DNA of 64,000 bases from Xiheibacterium sp038325765 (GTDB lineage: Bacteria > Myxococcota_A > Polyangia > Nannocystales > Nannocystaceae), in assembly GCA_038325765.1 (NCBI GenBank), contig JBBQJI010000037.1:1-64000 (forward strand), read 5' to 3'. Positions 34,384 to 41,974 of this stretch are shown here, piece after piece; the first letter of the stretch is position 1; each line of letters starts with the position of its first letter. Under the pieces are notes generated by a model. That model saw only the letters and a list, made by a program, of their open reading frames with translations. It was not told where the DNA came from and searched no databases. A program made the position numbers and the translations under genes.

Positions 34384-36768
34384 TCATCGCGAGCGACGCC
34401 GAGCCGTTCGTCGCCGCAGCCCGAGGGCGAGCACGAACCAACCCGCGACCTGCCCGCGCGGAGCGTCGCCCGTCGACGTGCCGGAGGCGCATCCGCAACC
34501 GCTGCCTTCGCTGGTCGCTGTGGTCGGTGCCGCCGGCCGCGCAGGCACTCCGATCTCCGCGGGGTCCTCGGACGGACTCGCCGCCGCCTCGTGCGCGCCC
34601 GAGGGGTCGTCGGCCGGGGGCGCGGCGACGATGCCGAGCTCGTCGAGCAGCGACGTCGCGTGCTCGACGGCGTCGAGCTGCCAAAGCAGGTAACGAACGT
34701 CGACCACGACGTTGCGCGAGCGCTCGGGGCTGTAGCCGAAGTCGCCGGCTACGTTCTCCCACACGCGATCGAAATTGAGCCCGACCCAGCGGCCATCACC
34801 GTCGACCACCGGGCTGCCGGAGTTGCCGCCCGTCGTGTCGAGGTTCGCCAGGAACGCGACGGGTACGTCGCCGAGCGCGGCATCGACCCACCGGCTCGAG
34901 CTCGAGTGCACCGCGGCTTCGCGCACGCGCTCGGGGACATCGAAGGGACCGGTGCCGGTGTGCTTGGCCATCAACCCAGACACGGTGGTCCGCGGCGTGG
35001 CCTCGATGCCCTCGCGCGGCGAGTAGCCGGCGACGCGGCCCCAGCTCAGGCGCAGCGTGCCGTTGGCGTCGGGGTAGACCGGCCCCTCTCGCACGGTGCG
35101 GAGCAGCTCGAAGTAGCGGGGCCCCGCGCCGAGCATCACACCGTCGCGGGTGCGAACGCGCTGGTCGTGGGCCTCGAGCTCGGTCGCGAGCGTCCGCGCG
35201 AGCACGATCATCGGATCTCGGCTGCGCTCGACGGTCGCGGCGTCCGCCTCCCACAGCCCCTGCACGAACGCGGTATCGGAGAGCCGCGTGCGCGCGAGCC
35301 CCTGGGCATCTCGCTCGCCGAGCGCGACGAATCGTTGTGCCGCCGGCATGGCGGCGATGCGGCGCAGCACGCTCGCGATGAGGGCGACCTCGACCTGCGG
35401 ATCGTAGTCGCGGATGCGGCGGGTCTGCGTCCGCCACAGATCGTCGGCGTTGCGATCCATGTAGGCGGGCGCGCGCTCGAGGTCGGGTTTGGCGCGCTCG
35501 CGGGCGCGACGGACCACGTCGACGGCGATCGCGAGGGCGTTGGGTCCGCGCCCGAGGCTCTCGAGCAGGAAGTCGCGATCGAACTCGGCGCGTCGCTCGG
35601 TCGACACCGCTTCGATGGCGTCGAGGGCGTCGCCGCCGTCGTCCTCTGGGTGCGCGAGGACCCACGCCCGCAGCTGCTCGGCCTCGCGCTGGCGTCGCTC
35701 GACCGTGCGGTTGTGGCGCAGGCCGTCGAGCATGCCCAGCGCGTTCTTGTGGCGGTTCTGCAGGCTCTTGAGCTGGGCCGCGACCTTGATGCGCACGGCG
35801 GGATCGCGGCCGCTGGCGGCCTCGAGGATCGCGATCCATTCGCCGTATAGATCGATGCGCGCGGGGAACACCTGATCGATGTGGCGCGCGACCTCGGCCT
35901 TGCTCTGATACCGCTGGGTGGATCCCGGGAAGCCCATCACCGCCACGAAGTCCCCGCTGTCGACGCCAGGGCCGACCTCGAGGTGACGCTGGGGACGGAA
36001 GGGGACGTTGGCCGCGGCGTGCTCGGCCGGCGTGCCGCCGGGGGCAGCGTAGACGCGCAGCAGCGAGAAGTCGCCGGTGTGCCGCGGCCACATCCAGTTG
36101 TCGACCTCGCCGCCGAAATTGCCGATCGCGGTCGGCGGCGCGTAGACGAGGCGCACGTCCTCGAGCTCGATCGAGGCGATGAGCTGCACCTCGGCGCCGG
36201 CGTAGAAGTCGGCGACCCGACACCGGCGCGCGGGCTTGGCCTCGCACTCGGCGACGAGGGTCTTGCGCAGCGCCTCGACGGCGGCGGCACGCGCGGCCGG
36301 ATCCGTCTCGGCGTCGGCGACGGCGCGCACGCGGTCGGTGACGTCGGTGACCGACTCGACGATCTGCACCGACGTGTTCTTGGCCACGATCTCGCCGGCA
36401 CGGTCGGTGGCGAGGAAGCCGTCCTTCAGGTAGTCGTGCTCGACCGAGCTGGCGGCCTGCAGCGCACCGTAGGCGCAGTGATGGTTGGTCGCGATGAGCC
36501 CGTCTGGCGACACGAACGCCGCCGAGCAGCCGCCCAGGTTCACCGTCGCGGCGAGCAGCCCGACCTGGCGCCCATCGGCGTCGGTGGCCTGCAGCTCCGA
36601 CAGCGGCAGCCGCAGGCCGGCGCGGCGCAGGGCGTCGGCATCGAGCTCGGGGATCTGTCGCGGCATCCACTGCCCCTCGTCGGCGTGCACACCCTCGCCC
36701 GTGATCACGACCGAGAAGCCCGCGAGTGCGGCGGCGAGGAGCTTCGGGGAGCGGGCGGCAACGATCAC
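34384..36768 (-). CDS. S46 family serine peptidase (DPP7/DPP11-like) with MYXO-CTERM-like tail
   Basis: 794 residues from a GTG at 36768. Exopeptidase releasing dipeptides, with a chymotrypsin-fold catalytic region. A signal peptide ends near HADEG. The His segment is N95-HHC98, the Asp segment DNWMWPRHTGDFSLLRVY, and Ser650 is in GGNSGSP, followed by NFDRVWEN and a C-terminal helix. S46 enzymes are usually periplasmic. After residue 720 comes a linker with GCGCASG followed by a hydrophobic GWFVLALGL and an Arg-rich end, matching a MYXO-CTERM signal (Cys pair, short TM, Arg cluster) of the myxosortase system. This suggests anchoring at the cell surface. Divergent from a large lipoprotein hydrolase. 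Confidence 0.9.
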   Translation of the reverse strand: MIVAARSPKLLAAALAGFSVVITGEGVHADEGQWMPRQIPELDADALRRAGLRLPLSELQATDADGRQVGLLAATVNLGGCSAAFVSPDGLIATNHHCAYGALQAASSVEHDYLKDGFLATDRAGEIVAKNTSVQIVESVTDVTDRVRAVADAETDPAARAAAVEALRKTLVAECEAKPARRCRVADFYAGAEVQLIASIELEDVRLVYAPPTAIGNFGGEVDNWMWPRHTGDFSLLRVYAAPGGTPAEHAAANVPFRPQRHLEVGPGVDSGDFVAVMGFPGSTQRYQSKAEVARHIDQVFPARIDLYGEWIAILEAASGRDPAVRIKVAAQLKSLQNRHKNALGMLDGLRHNRTVERRQREAEQLRAWVLAHPEDDGGDALDAIEAVSTERRAEFDRDFLLESLGRGPNALAIAVDVVRRARERAKPDLERAPAYMDRNADDLWRTQTRRIRDYDPQVEVALIASVLRRIAAMPAAQRFVALGERDAQGLARTRLSDTAFVQGLWEADAATVERSRDPMIVLARTLATELEAHDQRVRTRDGVMLGAGPRYFELLRTVREGPVYPDANGTLRLSWGRVAGYSPREGIEATPRTTVSGLMAKHTGTGPFDVPERVREAAVHSSSSRWVDAALGDVPVAFLANLDTTGGNSGSPVVDGDGRWVGLNFDRVWENVAGDFGYSPERSRNVVVDVRYLLWQLDAVEHATSLLDELGIVAAPPADDPSGAHEAAASPSEDPAEIGVPARPAAPTTATSEGSGCGCASGTSTGDAPRGQVAGWFVLALGLRRRTARRRSR

Positions 36769-36931
36769 GGCGCGAGGGTATCAATGTGCACGGCGGTGCC
36801 CAACGTTCGCCCGTGCCCCGCGTGTGGCATGGCGGCGCCCATCGACGCGTGCGCTGGGTCCTGTTCACCTCCGACGATCCGGGGCATCCTGCCGCCGCGG
36901 TGCTGCGCCGTTGCGCACCCCAGGATCCGTC

Positions 36932-39900
36932 ATGTCGCGCACGCGCACTCGCCCCCCGTTCGGCCTCGGCCCTGGTCTCACGCGTCGCCTGCAGTGGGCG
37001 CTCGCGGCGCTGATCCCCGCCGGCTGTGCCGAGCCGCCCGCCGGCATCGCGCCCACACCCGAGGGTGACGGGCCCACCGTGGTGTTCGAGTTCGATCGCA
37101 AGCCGCTGCCCGAGATCCCGTTCCCCAACGATCTGGCGACGCGCCCCGATCCGACCTCGCCGACCGGCCTGCGCGTCAACGCCAGCCTCGTGGCCCCGAC
37201 CAACCTCGAGCAGACGGCGCGGCGCCGCATCGACGAGCTGCCGGGCTTCGGCGTGTACCAGGCGATCACGGTGCGCTTCGACGCGCCACTCGACCTCGAG
37301 GTGATCCACGCGCGCCATCGCGATCACCGGCGCGAGTCCGGCGCCGACTACGACTTCAGCAACGACGCGGTCTACCTCATCGACGTCACCCCGAGCTCGC
37401 CCACCTTCGGCGAGCCGGTGCCGCTCGACCTCGGCGAGGGCAACTTCCCGATCCTGCTGCGCACGCCCAACCAATACTGGGAGCACGATCCGAAGACCGT
37501 CACGCGGGCGCTGACGTTCGAGAGCTACGAGGAGGACGTCAACGGCAACGGCGTGCTCGATCGCGGCGAGGACCTCGATCTCGACGGGGTGCTCGATCAT
37601 CCCAATGTCGCTGCGCTCGAGGACGGCAACCCCGAGCTCGATCCGGCCCGCGATCTCGTCTCGTTCTACGAGCTCGAGACCGACACCCTCATCTTCAAAC
37701 CCATCGTGCCGCTGCGCGAGGGCACCACCTATGCGGTGGTCCTGACCAACCGCCTGGTCGGCGAAGACGGTGAGTCGGTGCGCTCGCCGTTCGAGTACGT
37801 CAACCACGCCAGCCAGACCGACGACGTCCGTCAGGCGCTGCCGACGCTCGAGGAGTACGGCGTCGCCGCCGAGGACGTCGCGTTTGCCTGGACGTACACC
37901 ACCCAGACCGCGAGCCGCGATCTCGTCGAGCTCCGCGACGGCCTGTACGGCGCCGGGCCCCTGGCGTGGATCGCCGAGGACTTCCCACCCGCGCTGACCC
38001 GCATGTTCCCGATGCTGGACCGCGTCGATGCCGACCAGGCCTCACCGCCCCCGGAGAACCCGTATCTGCTGCCCGGGGACAAGCTCCAGGTCGTGCTCGG
38101 GCCGTTCGCCCAGTTCGCGTTCGGCGGCTTCGGCATCACCGATGTCGACCAACTCCTGGTGAGCCACGATTTCTACGCCTACCACGTGTCCGGCACGTTC
38201 CGCGCCCCGCGTCTGCTCGACATGACGACCACCGGCACGCTCGATGCCCGGGCGTGGCCGAACGATCTGCACCATGCCAGCGTGCGCGAGCGGATCGGCA
38301 GCCACGAGGTCCAGTTCTGGTGCGCGATCCCCAAGGCCGAGTTCAAGGCCGACCCCAACGCACCGGCGCCGGTCGTGCTCTACGCCCACGGCTACACCTC
38401 GAACAAGCTCGAGCAGCTGGGGCTGGCGTTGCACGCGAAGTTCGGCATCGCCGGGTGCAGCATCGACGCGGTGCTCCACGGCGTCGATCTGCCCGAGGAC
38501 ACCCGCGGCACCGTTCAGAACGTGCTGTCGCTCCTCGGCATGGGGCCGGCGTTCGCCGCACTCGTCGAGGGACGCATGCAGGACATGGACGGCGACGGCA
38601 CCTTGGATGTCGGCGGCGAGTTCTTCACCGGCTACATGTTCCGCACGCGCGACAACTTGCGGCAGACGGTGCTCGACTGGATGTCGCTGGTGCGGCTCAT
38701 CCGCGCCTTCGGCACCATGGACATGCTCGACGTCGACGGTGACGGCACCGCCGAGCGTCTGGGCGACTTCGACGCCGACGGCACCATCGACATCGGTGGC
38801 GAGGACGCGGTGTTCTTCGCCAGCGGCACCAGCCTGGGCGGGTTGGTGTCGGCGACGCTCGCGGGTATCGAGCCCGCGGTGGTCGCGGCGGCGCCGATCT
38901 CCGGCGGTGGTGGCCTGGTCGATCTGTCGACCCGCAGCGAGCAAGGCGGTGTGGTCGAGGCGCTGGTCCTGCGCATGATGGGTCCCACCATCATCGGTGA
39001 GCCGACCGGCGACGGCGACGTCCGCATCTATCAGCTCATCCCCAACGGCAACCGCGACGCCCGCTACGACGTGGGCTTCCGCGCCGGCATCAGGCCCGGC
39101 GACACGGTGCGGGTGACCAACCTCGACACCGGCGACGCCCGCTGCGCCCGCGTCATGCCGCAGGACCCGCCCGAGGGCTACCGCGGGTACGAGGGCTGGC
39201 CTTCCGCGAGCAACTGCGCGCTCAACGATGGCGGTGGCTGTCGCGTGTGCCCCGAGGGCACCGAGGGCACCTACGCCTGCGATCTCGCCGGCACCTTTCG
39301 CGTCGGTGTCGCCGCCGATCGCGGCGACGCGCTGCGTGTCGACGTGTTCGCAGGCGACGACGTCGCGACCATCGAGGGCGACGAGCGCAACTGCATCATC
39401 GACGACGACGCGACCCTGCGCACCAGCCTCGACACCTTCGATGGGCTGCCCTTCACCTACCGCGGCCGCGACTACGCGCAGGGCGAGCCGCTCGTCGCGC
39501 TCGAGGAGGGCTATGGCTTCCAGCGTGGCACGCCGCTGTTGCGCCGCTTCTTGGGCATCGCCTCGATGGTCGTCGAGCCCGCCGACCCGGCGATCTACGC
39601 GGCCCACTACAGCCGCGATCTGCTCACGTTCCGCGAGGGCGACAAGACGTTCCAGGCCAAGCCCACGCACGTGATGGACGTCGTCACGATCGGCGATCCC
39701 AACGTGCCGGTGAACACCGGCGTCGCGATCGCGAAGGCCGGCGGTTTCCTCGAGCTGTCGCAGCCCGACGATCGTTGGGGCAAGACCCTCAACCGGCTCA
39801 TCATCGACGAGGGGGTGCAGGCGGGCATCCCGTGGCTCGACACCCGCGGGATGTCGTGGGGGCCGGTGCTCGTCGATATCGACAATCTGAGCGACAGCAC

Positions 39901-40249
39901 CAACGAAATGGCGATGGACCCCACCGGCTCGATCGACGGCCTGGTCGCGCCGCGCACCACGCCCCCGCTGCGCCACTCGGTGCCCACGCCGGGGGCGCAA
40001 GACGGCAGCAGCGGCATCGTGTTCCCCATCATCTCGGAGTTCGACGGCGTGCACGGCTTCCCGCCGCCGGGGATGTCGGGGCTGCCGTTCGACGTCGGGC
40101 AATACATGGAGCACATGATCGGCTGGTACTTCAAGACGCGCGGCGCCGAGTTCCGCCACGAGGCGTGCATGGCCGAGGTCGCCGATTGCGAGTGGATCCC
40201 GGTGCCGCCGCGGTGCATCGCCGATCCCTCGGCGAAGGGCTGTCGGTGA
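36932..40249 (+). CDS. Large lipoprotein alpha/beta-hydrolase with calcium-loop motifs
   Basis: 1105 residues from the ATG at 36932. Signal LQWALAALIPAGC with lipobox AGC, then a region of about 350 residues with the Big/VolA-like start VVFEFDRKPLPEIPFPND, found in surface lipases. Calcium-loop motifs follow: DVNGNGVLDRGED, DLDLDGVLD, DMDGDGTLDVGGE, DVDGDGTAE and DADGTIDIGGED. The hydrolase part has VVLYAHGYTSN (oxyanion region) and nucleophile Ser634 in GTSLGG, so a G-x-S-x-G hydrolase. Candidate Asp and His residues come later. Likely an outer-membrane lipase or esterase; substrate unknown. It is followed by an M24 peptidase 4 bp later. The frame is open upstream but antisense to the S46 gene. 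Confidence 0.85.
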   Translation: MSRTRTRPPFGLGPGLTRRLQWALAALIPAGCAEPPAGIAPTPEGDGPTVVFEFDRKPLPEIPFPNDLATRPDPTSPTGLRVNASLVAPTNLEQTARRRIDELPGFGVYQAITVRFDAPLDLEVIHARHRDHRRESGADYDFSNDAVYLIDVTPSSPTFGEPVPLDLGEGNFPILLRTPNQYWEHDPKTVTRALTFESYEEDVNGNGVLDRGEDLDLDGVLDHPNVAALEDGNPELDPARDLVSFYELETDTLIFKPIVPLREGTTYAVVLTNRLVGEDGESVRSPFEYVNHASQTDDVRQALPTLEEYGVAAEDVAFAWTYTTQTASRDLVELRDGLYGAGPLAWIAEDFPPALTRMFPMLDRVDADQASPPPENPYLLPGDKLQVVLGPFAQFAFGGFGITDVDQLLVSHDFYAYHVSGTFRAPRLLDMTTTGTLDARAWPNDLHHASVRERIGSHEVQFWCAIPKAEFKADPNAPAPVVLYAHGYTSNKLEQLGLALHAKFGIAGCSIDAVLHGVDLPEDTRGTVQNVLSLLGMGPAFAALVEGRMQDMDGDGTLDVGGEFFTGYMFRTRDNLRQTVLDWMSLVRLIRAFGTMDMLDVDGDGTAERLGDFDADGTIDIGGEDAVFFASGTSLGGLVSATLAGIEPAVVAAAPISGGGGLVDLSTRSEQGGVVEALVLRMMGPTIIGEPTGDGDVRIYQLIPNGNRDARYDVGFRAGIRPGDTVRVTNLDTGDARCARVMPQDPPEGYRGYEGWPSASNCALNDGGGCRVCPEGTEGTYACDLAGTFRVGVAADRGDALRVDVFAGDDVATIEGDERNCIIDDDATLRTSLDTFDGLPFTYRGRDYAQGEPLVALEEGYGFQRGTPLLRRFLGIASMVVEPADPAIYAAHYSRDLLTFREGDKTFQAKPTHVMDVVTIGDPNVPVNTGVAIAKAGGFLELSQPDDRWGKTLNRLIIDEGVQAGIPWLDTRGMSWGPVLVDIDNLSDSTNEMAMDPTGSIDGLVAPRTTPPLRHSVPTPGAQDGSSGIVFPIISEFDGVHGFPPPGMSGLPFDVGQYMEHMIGWYFKTRGAEFRHEACMAEVADCEWIPVPPRCIADPSAKGCR

Positions 40250-40253
40250 GCCG

Positions 40254-41129
40254 ATGACCGCGAGCACGTACAGCACCGCCGAGCTCGGCCGCTTCCGCGG
40301 GGTGCAGCAGCTCGCCTACCGCTGCGCCGAGGAGGTCGCCGCCGAGCTCCACCCGGGCACCACCGAAAAAGACGCGGCGGCGCGACTCGGCGCTCGCCTG
40401 CGCCTGCACGGCGTCCGCCACTTCTTCCACCAGCCCTTCGCGTGGTTCGGCGATCGCACCGCCTTCGCCGGCATCCGCCAGCCGCTGCAGTTCTTCCCCA
40501 CCGATCGCACCCTCGAGATCGGCATGGCCGCGATCCTCGACGTCGCGCCGATCGTCGACGGCTACGCGGCCGACATCGGCTATGCGTTCGCGTGCGGCGA
40601 GAACCCGGCGCAGCGGCAGCTCGTCGCCGATCTCGAGGGCTTCCGCACCTGCATCCTCGAGTGCGTGCGTCGCGGCGACACGCTCGCGGACATCTACCGC
40701 TCGGCCGATGATCTGATCGCGGATCTCGGCGTCATCAACTGTCACCGCCACTATCCATTCGGCGTGCTCGCGCACCGCGTCTACCACCAGCCCGTGGTGC
40801 CGATGGGCCAGGTGCGGCTGCTCGGCTTCGGCCTGGGCTCGGGCGTCGGGCTGCTGGCGCAGACGGCGATCAGTCGGGTGCCCGCGCGGCTGGCTCGGCT
40901 CGCGCCGCGGCTGCGCCAGGGCTCGCCGTTCTGCAACACCGGGCCGGGCTCGGATCTGCCGCCCGAGCCGGGGCTGTGGGCGTTCGAACCCCATATCGCC
41001 CGCGGTGGCGTCGGCGCCAAGTGGGAGGAGCTGCTGGTGATCGAGCCGCGGCGCGCGTACTGGCTCGACGACGATCTGCCGCACGTTCGGCAGTGGCAAG
41101 GCCCGCCCGCCCGGGCGGCCGGCGAATGA
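40254..41129 (+). CDS. M24-family metallopeptidase (aminopeptidase P-like)
   Basis: 291 residues. Pita-bread fold: metal ligands Asp in AAILDVAPIVDGYAADIGYAF (two Asp), His in YPFGVLAHRVYHQP, Glu in LWAFEPHIA and Glu in KWEELLVI. A classical M24 protein lacks the N-terminal domain of prolidases; this one has only the catalytic domain. It could be a methionine- or Xaa-Pro-type aminopeptidase or a pseudo-enzyme; the His in GVLAHRV appears shifted, so activity is uncertain. It starts 4 bp after the lipoprotein hydrolase stop, and its own stop overlaps the next gene (ATGA, 41126-41129), so it belongs to an operon with the phosphatase and RlmKL. Confidence 0.85.
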   Translation: MTASTYSTAELGRFRGVQQLAYRCAEEVAAELHPGTTEKDAAARLGARLRLHGVRHFFHQPFAWFGDRTAFAGIRQPLQFFPTDRTLEIGMAAILDVAPIVDGYAADIGYAFACGENPAQRQLVADLEGFRTCILECVRRGDTLADIYRSADDLIADLGVINCHRHYPFGVLAHRVYHQPVVPMGQVRLLGFGLGSGVGLLAQTAISRVPARLARLAPRLRQGSPFCNTGPGSDLPPEPGLWAFEPHIARGGVGAKWEELLVIEPRRAYWLDDDLPHVRQWQGPPARAAGE

Positions 41130-41974
41130 TCGCACCGCGGCCAGACGATCTCGCGGTCGCGATCGCGGCGGCCCACGCCGCCGGCAAGGTGCTGCGCGAC
41201 GCGTTCGAGACCGACCTGGTGATCGAGCACAAGTCGAGCGTGATCGATCTGGTCACCGCCGCCGACCGTGCCGCCGAGGCGGTCGTGATCGACAGGCTGC
41301 GCGCCGCGTTCCCGGGCGACGCCATCTTGGCCGAGGAGTCGGGCCGGCATGGTGACGCGCCGCGGCAGTGGATCATCGACCCGCTCGACGGCACCACCAA
41401 CTTCGCCCACCGCTTTCCCCACTTCAGCGTGTCGATCGCCTGCTACGACCGCGGCGAGGCGGTGGTCGGCGTCGTCTACGACCCGCTGCGCGACGAGACC
41501 TTCGCGGCGGCGGCGGGCCGCGGCGCCTGGCTCGACTCGCCGCGTCACGACCACGTGCGCATGGCCGTGACCGACCGCGAGATGTTGGCGACCAGCCTGC
41601 TGTCGACCGGGTTCGCCTACGATCGGGCGAGCAGCGACGTCGACAACCGCGCCCATTTCTGCCGGATGCTGCCGCAGGTCCGCGACCTCCGGCGGGCCGG
41701 ATCGGCGGCGCTCGATCTGGCGTACTGCGCCGCGGGGCGCGTCGACGGCTACTGGGAGTTTCACCTCGCGCCGTGGGACTGGGCCGCCGGCGCGCTGCTG
41801 GTGCGCGAGGCCGGTGGGGTGGTCACGCAGGTGAGCGGCGGAGCGTGGACGCCTGGCGCGCCGAGCATCGCCGTCGCCGGGCCGCGGCTGCATCCGCGGA
41901 TGATGGGTGCCCTGCGGGGCGGCGAGGCCCTGCGGGGCGGCGAGGCCCTGCGGGGCGATGGAACGACGCGATGA
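41126..41974 (+). CDS. Inositol monophosphatase family protein
   Basis: 282 residues, start overlapping the M24 gene (ATGA). Li-sensitive phosphatase: HKSSVIDLVTAADRAAE, ILAEES, DPLDGTTNFAHRFPHFSVSI (metal site, TTNF typical of true inositol monophosphatases) and APWDWAAGALLVREAGG (second metal site). Together with the CysQ-like gene at 20017 the window has two members of the family. The C-terminus carries two and a half copies of GEALRG from an 18-bp tandem repeat (41911-41960), which lengthens the protein by about 15 residues. Usual substrates are inositol phosphates or fructose-1,6-bisphosphate; which one is unknown. Confidence 0.92.
   Translation: MIAPRPDDLAVAIAAAHAAGKVLRDAFETDLVIEHKSSVIDLVTAADRAAEAVVIDRLRAAFPGDAILAEESGRHGDAPRQWIIDPLDGTTNFAHRFPHFSVSIACYDRGEAVVGVVYDPLRDETFAAAAGRGAWLDSPRHDHVRMAVTDREMLATSLLSTGFAYDRASSDVDNRAHFCRMLPQVRDLRRAGSAALDLAYCAAGRVDGYWEFHLAPWDWAAGALLVREAGGVVTQVSGGAWTPGAPSIAVAGPRLHPRMMGALRGGEALRGGEALRGDGTTR
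41911..41960. repeat. 18-bp tandem repeat at the 3' end of the phosphatase gene
   Basis: The unit CTGCGGGGCGGCGAGGCC occurs 2.7 times. It is in frame, adding the repeated peptide GEALRG to the phosphatase C-terminus, 10 bp before the next start. Confidence 0.85.

Noticed and set aside
34796..37807. 1003-codon open frame on the minus strand
   Set aside because: Overlaps the S46 peptidase in another frame and the hydrolase gene antisense; Arg/Ala/Gly-rich and without motifs.
38042..40276. Open frame opposite the lipoprotein hydrolase
   Set aside because: Shadow of a gene with clear signal, lipobox, calcium loops and GxSxG.
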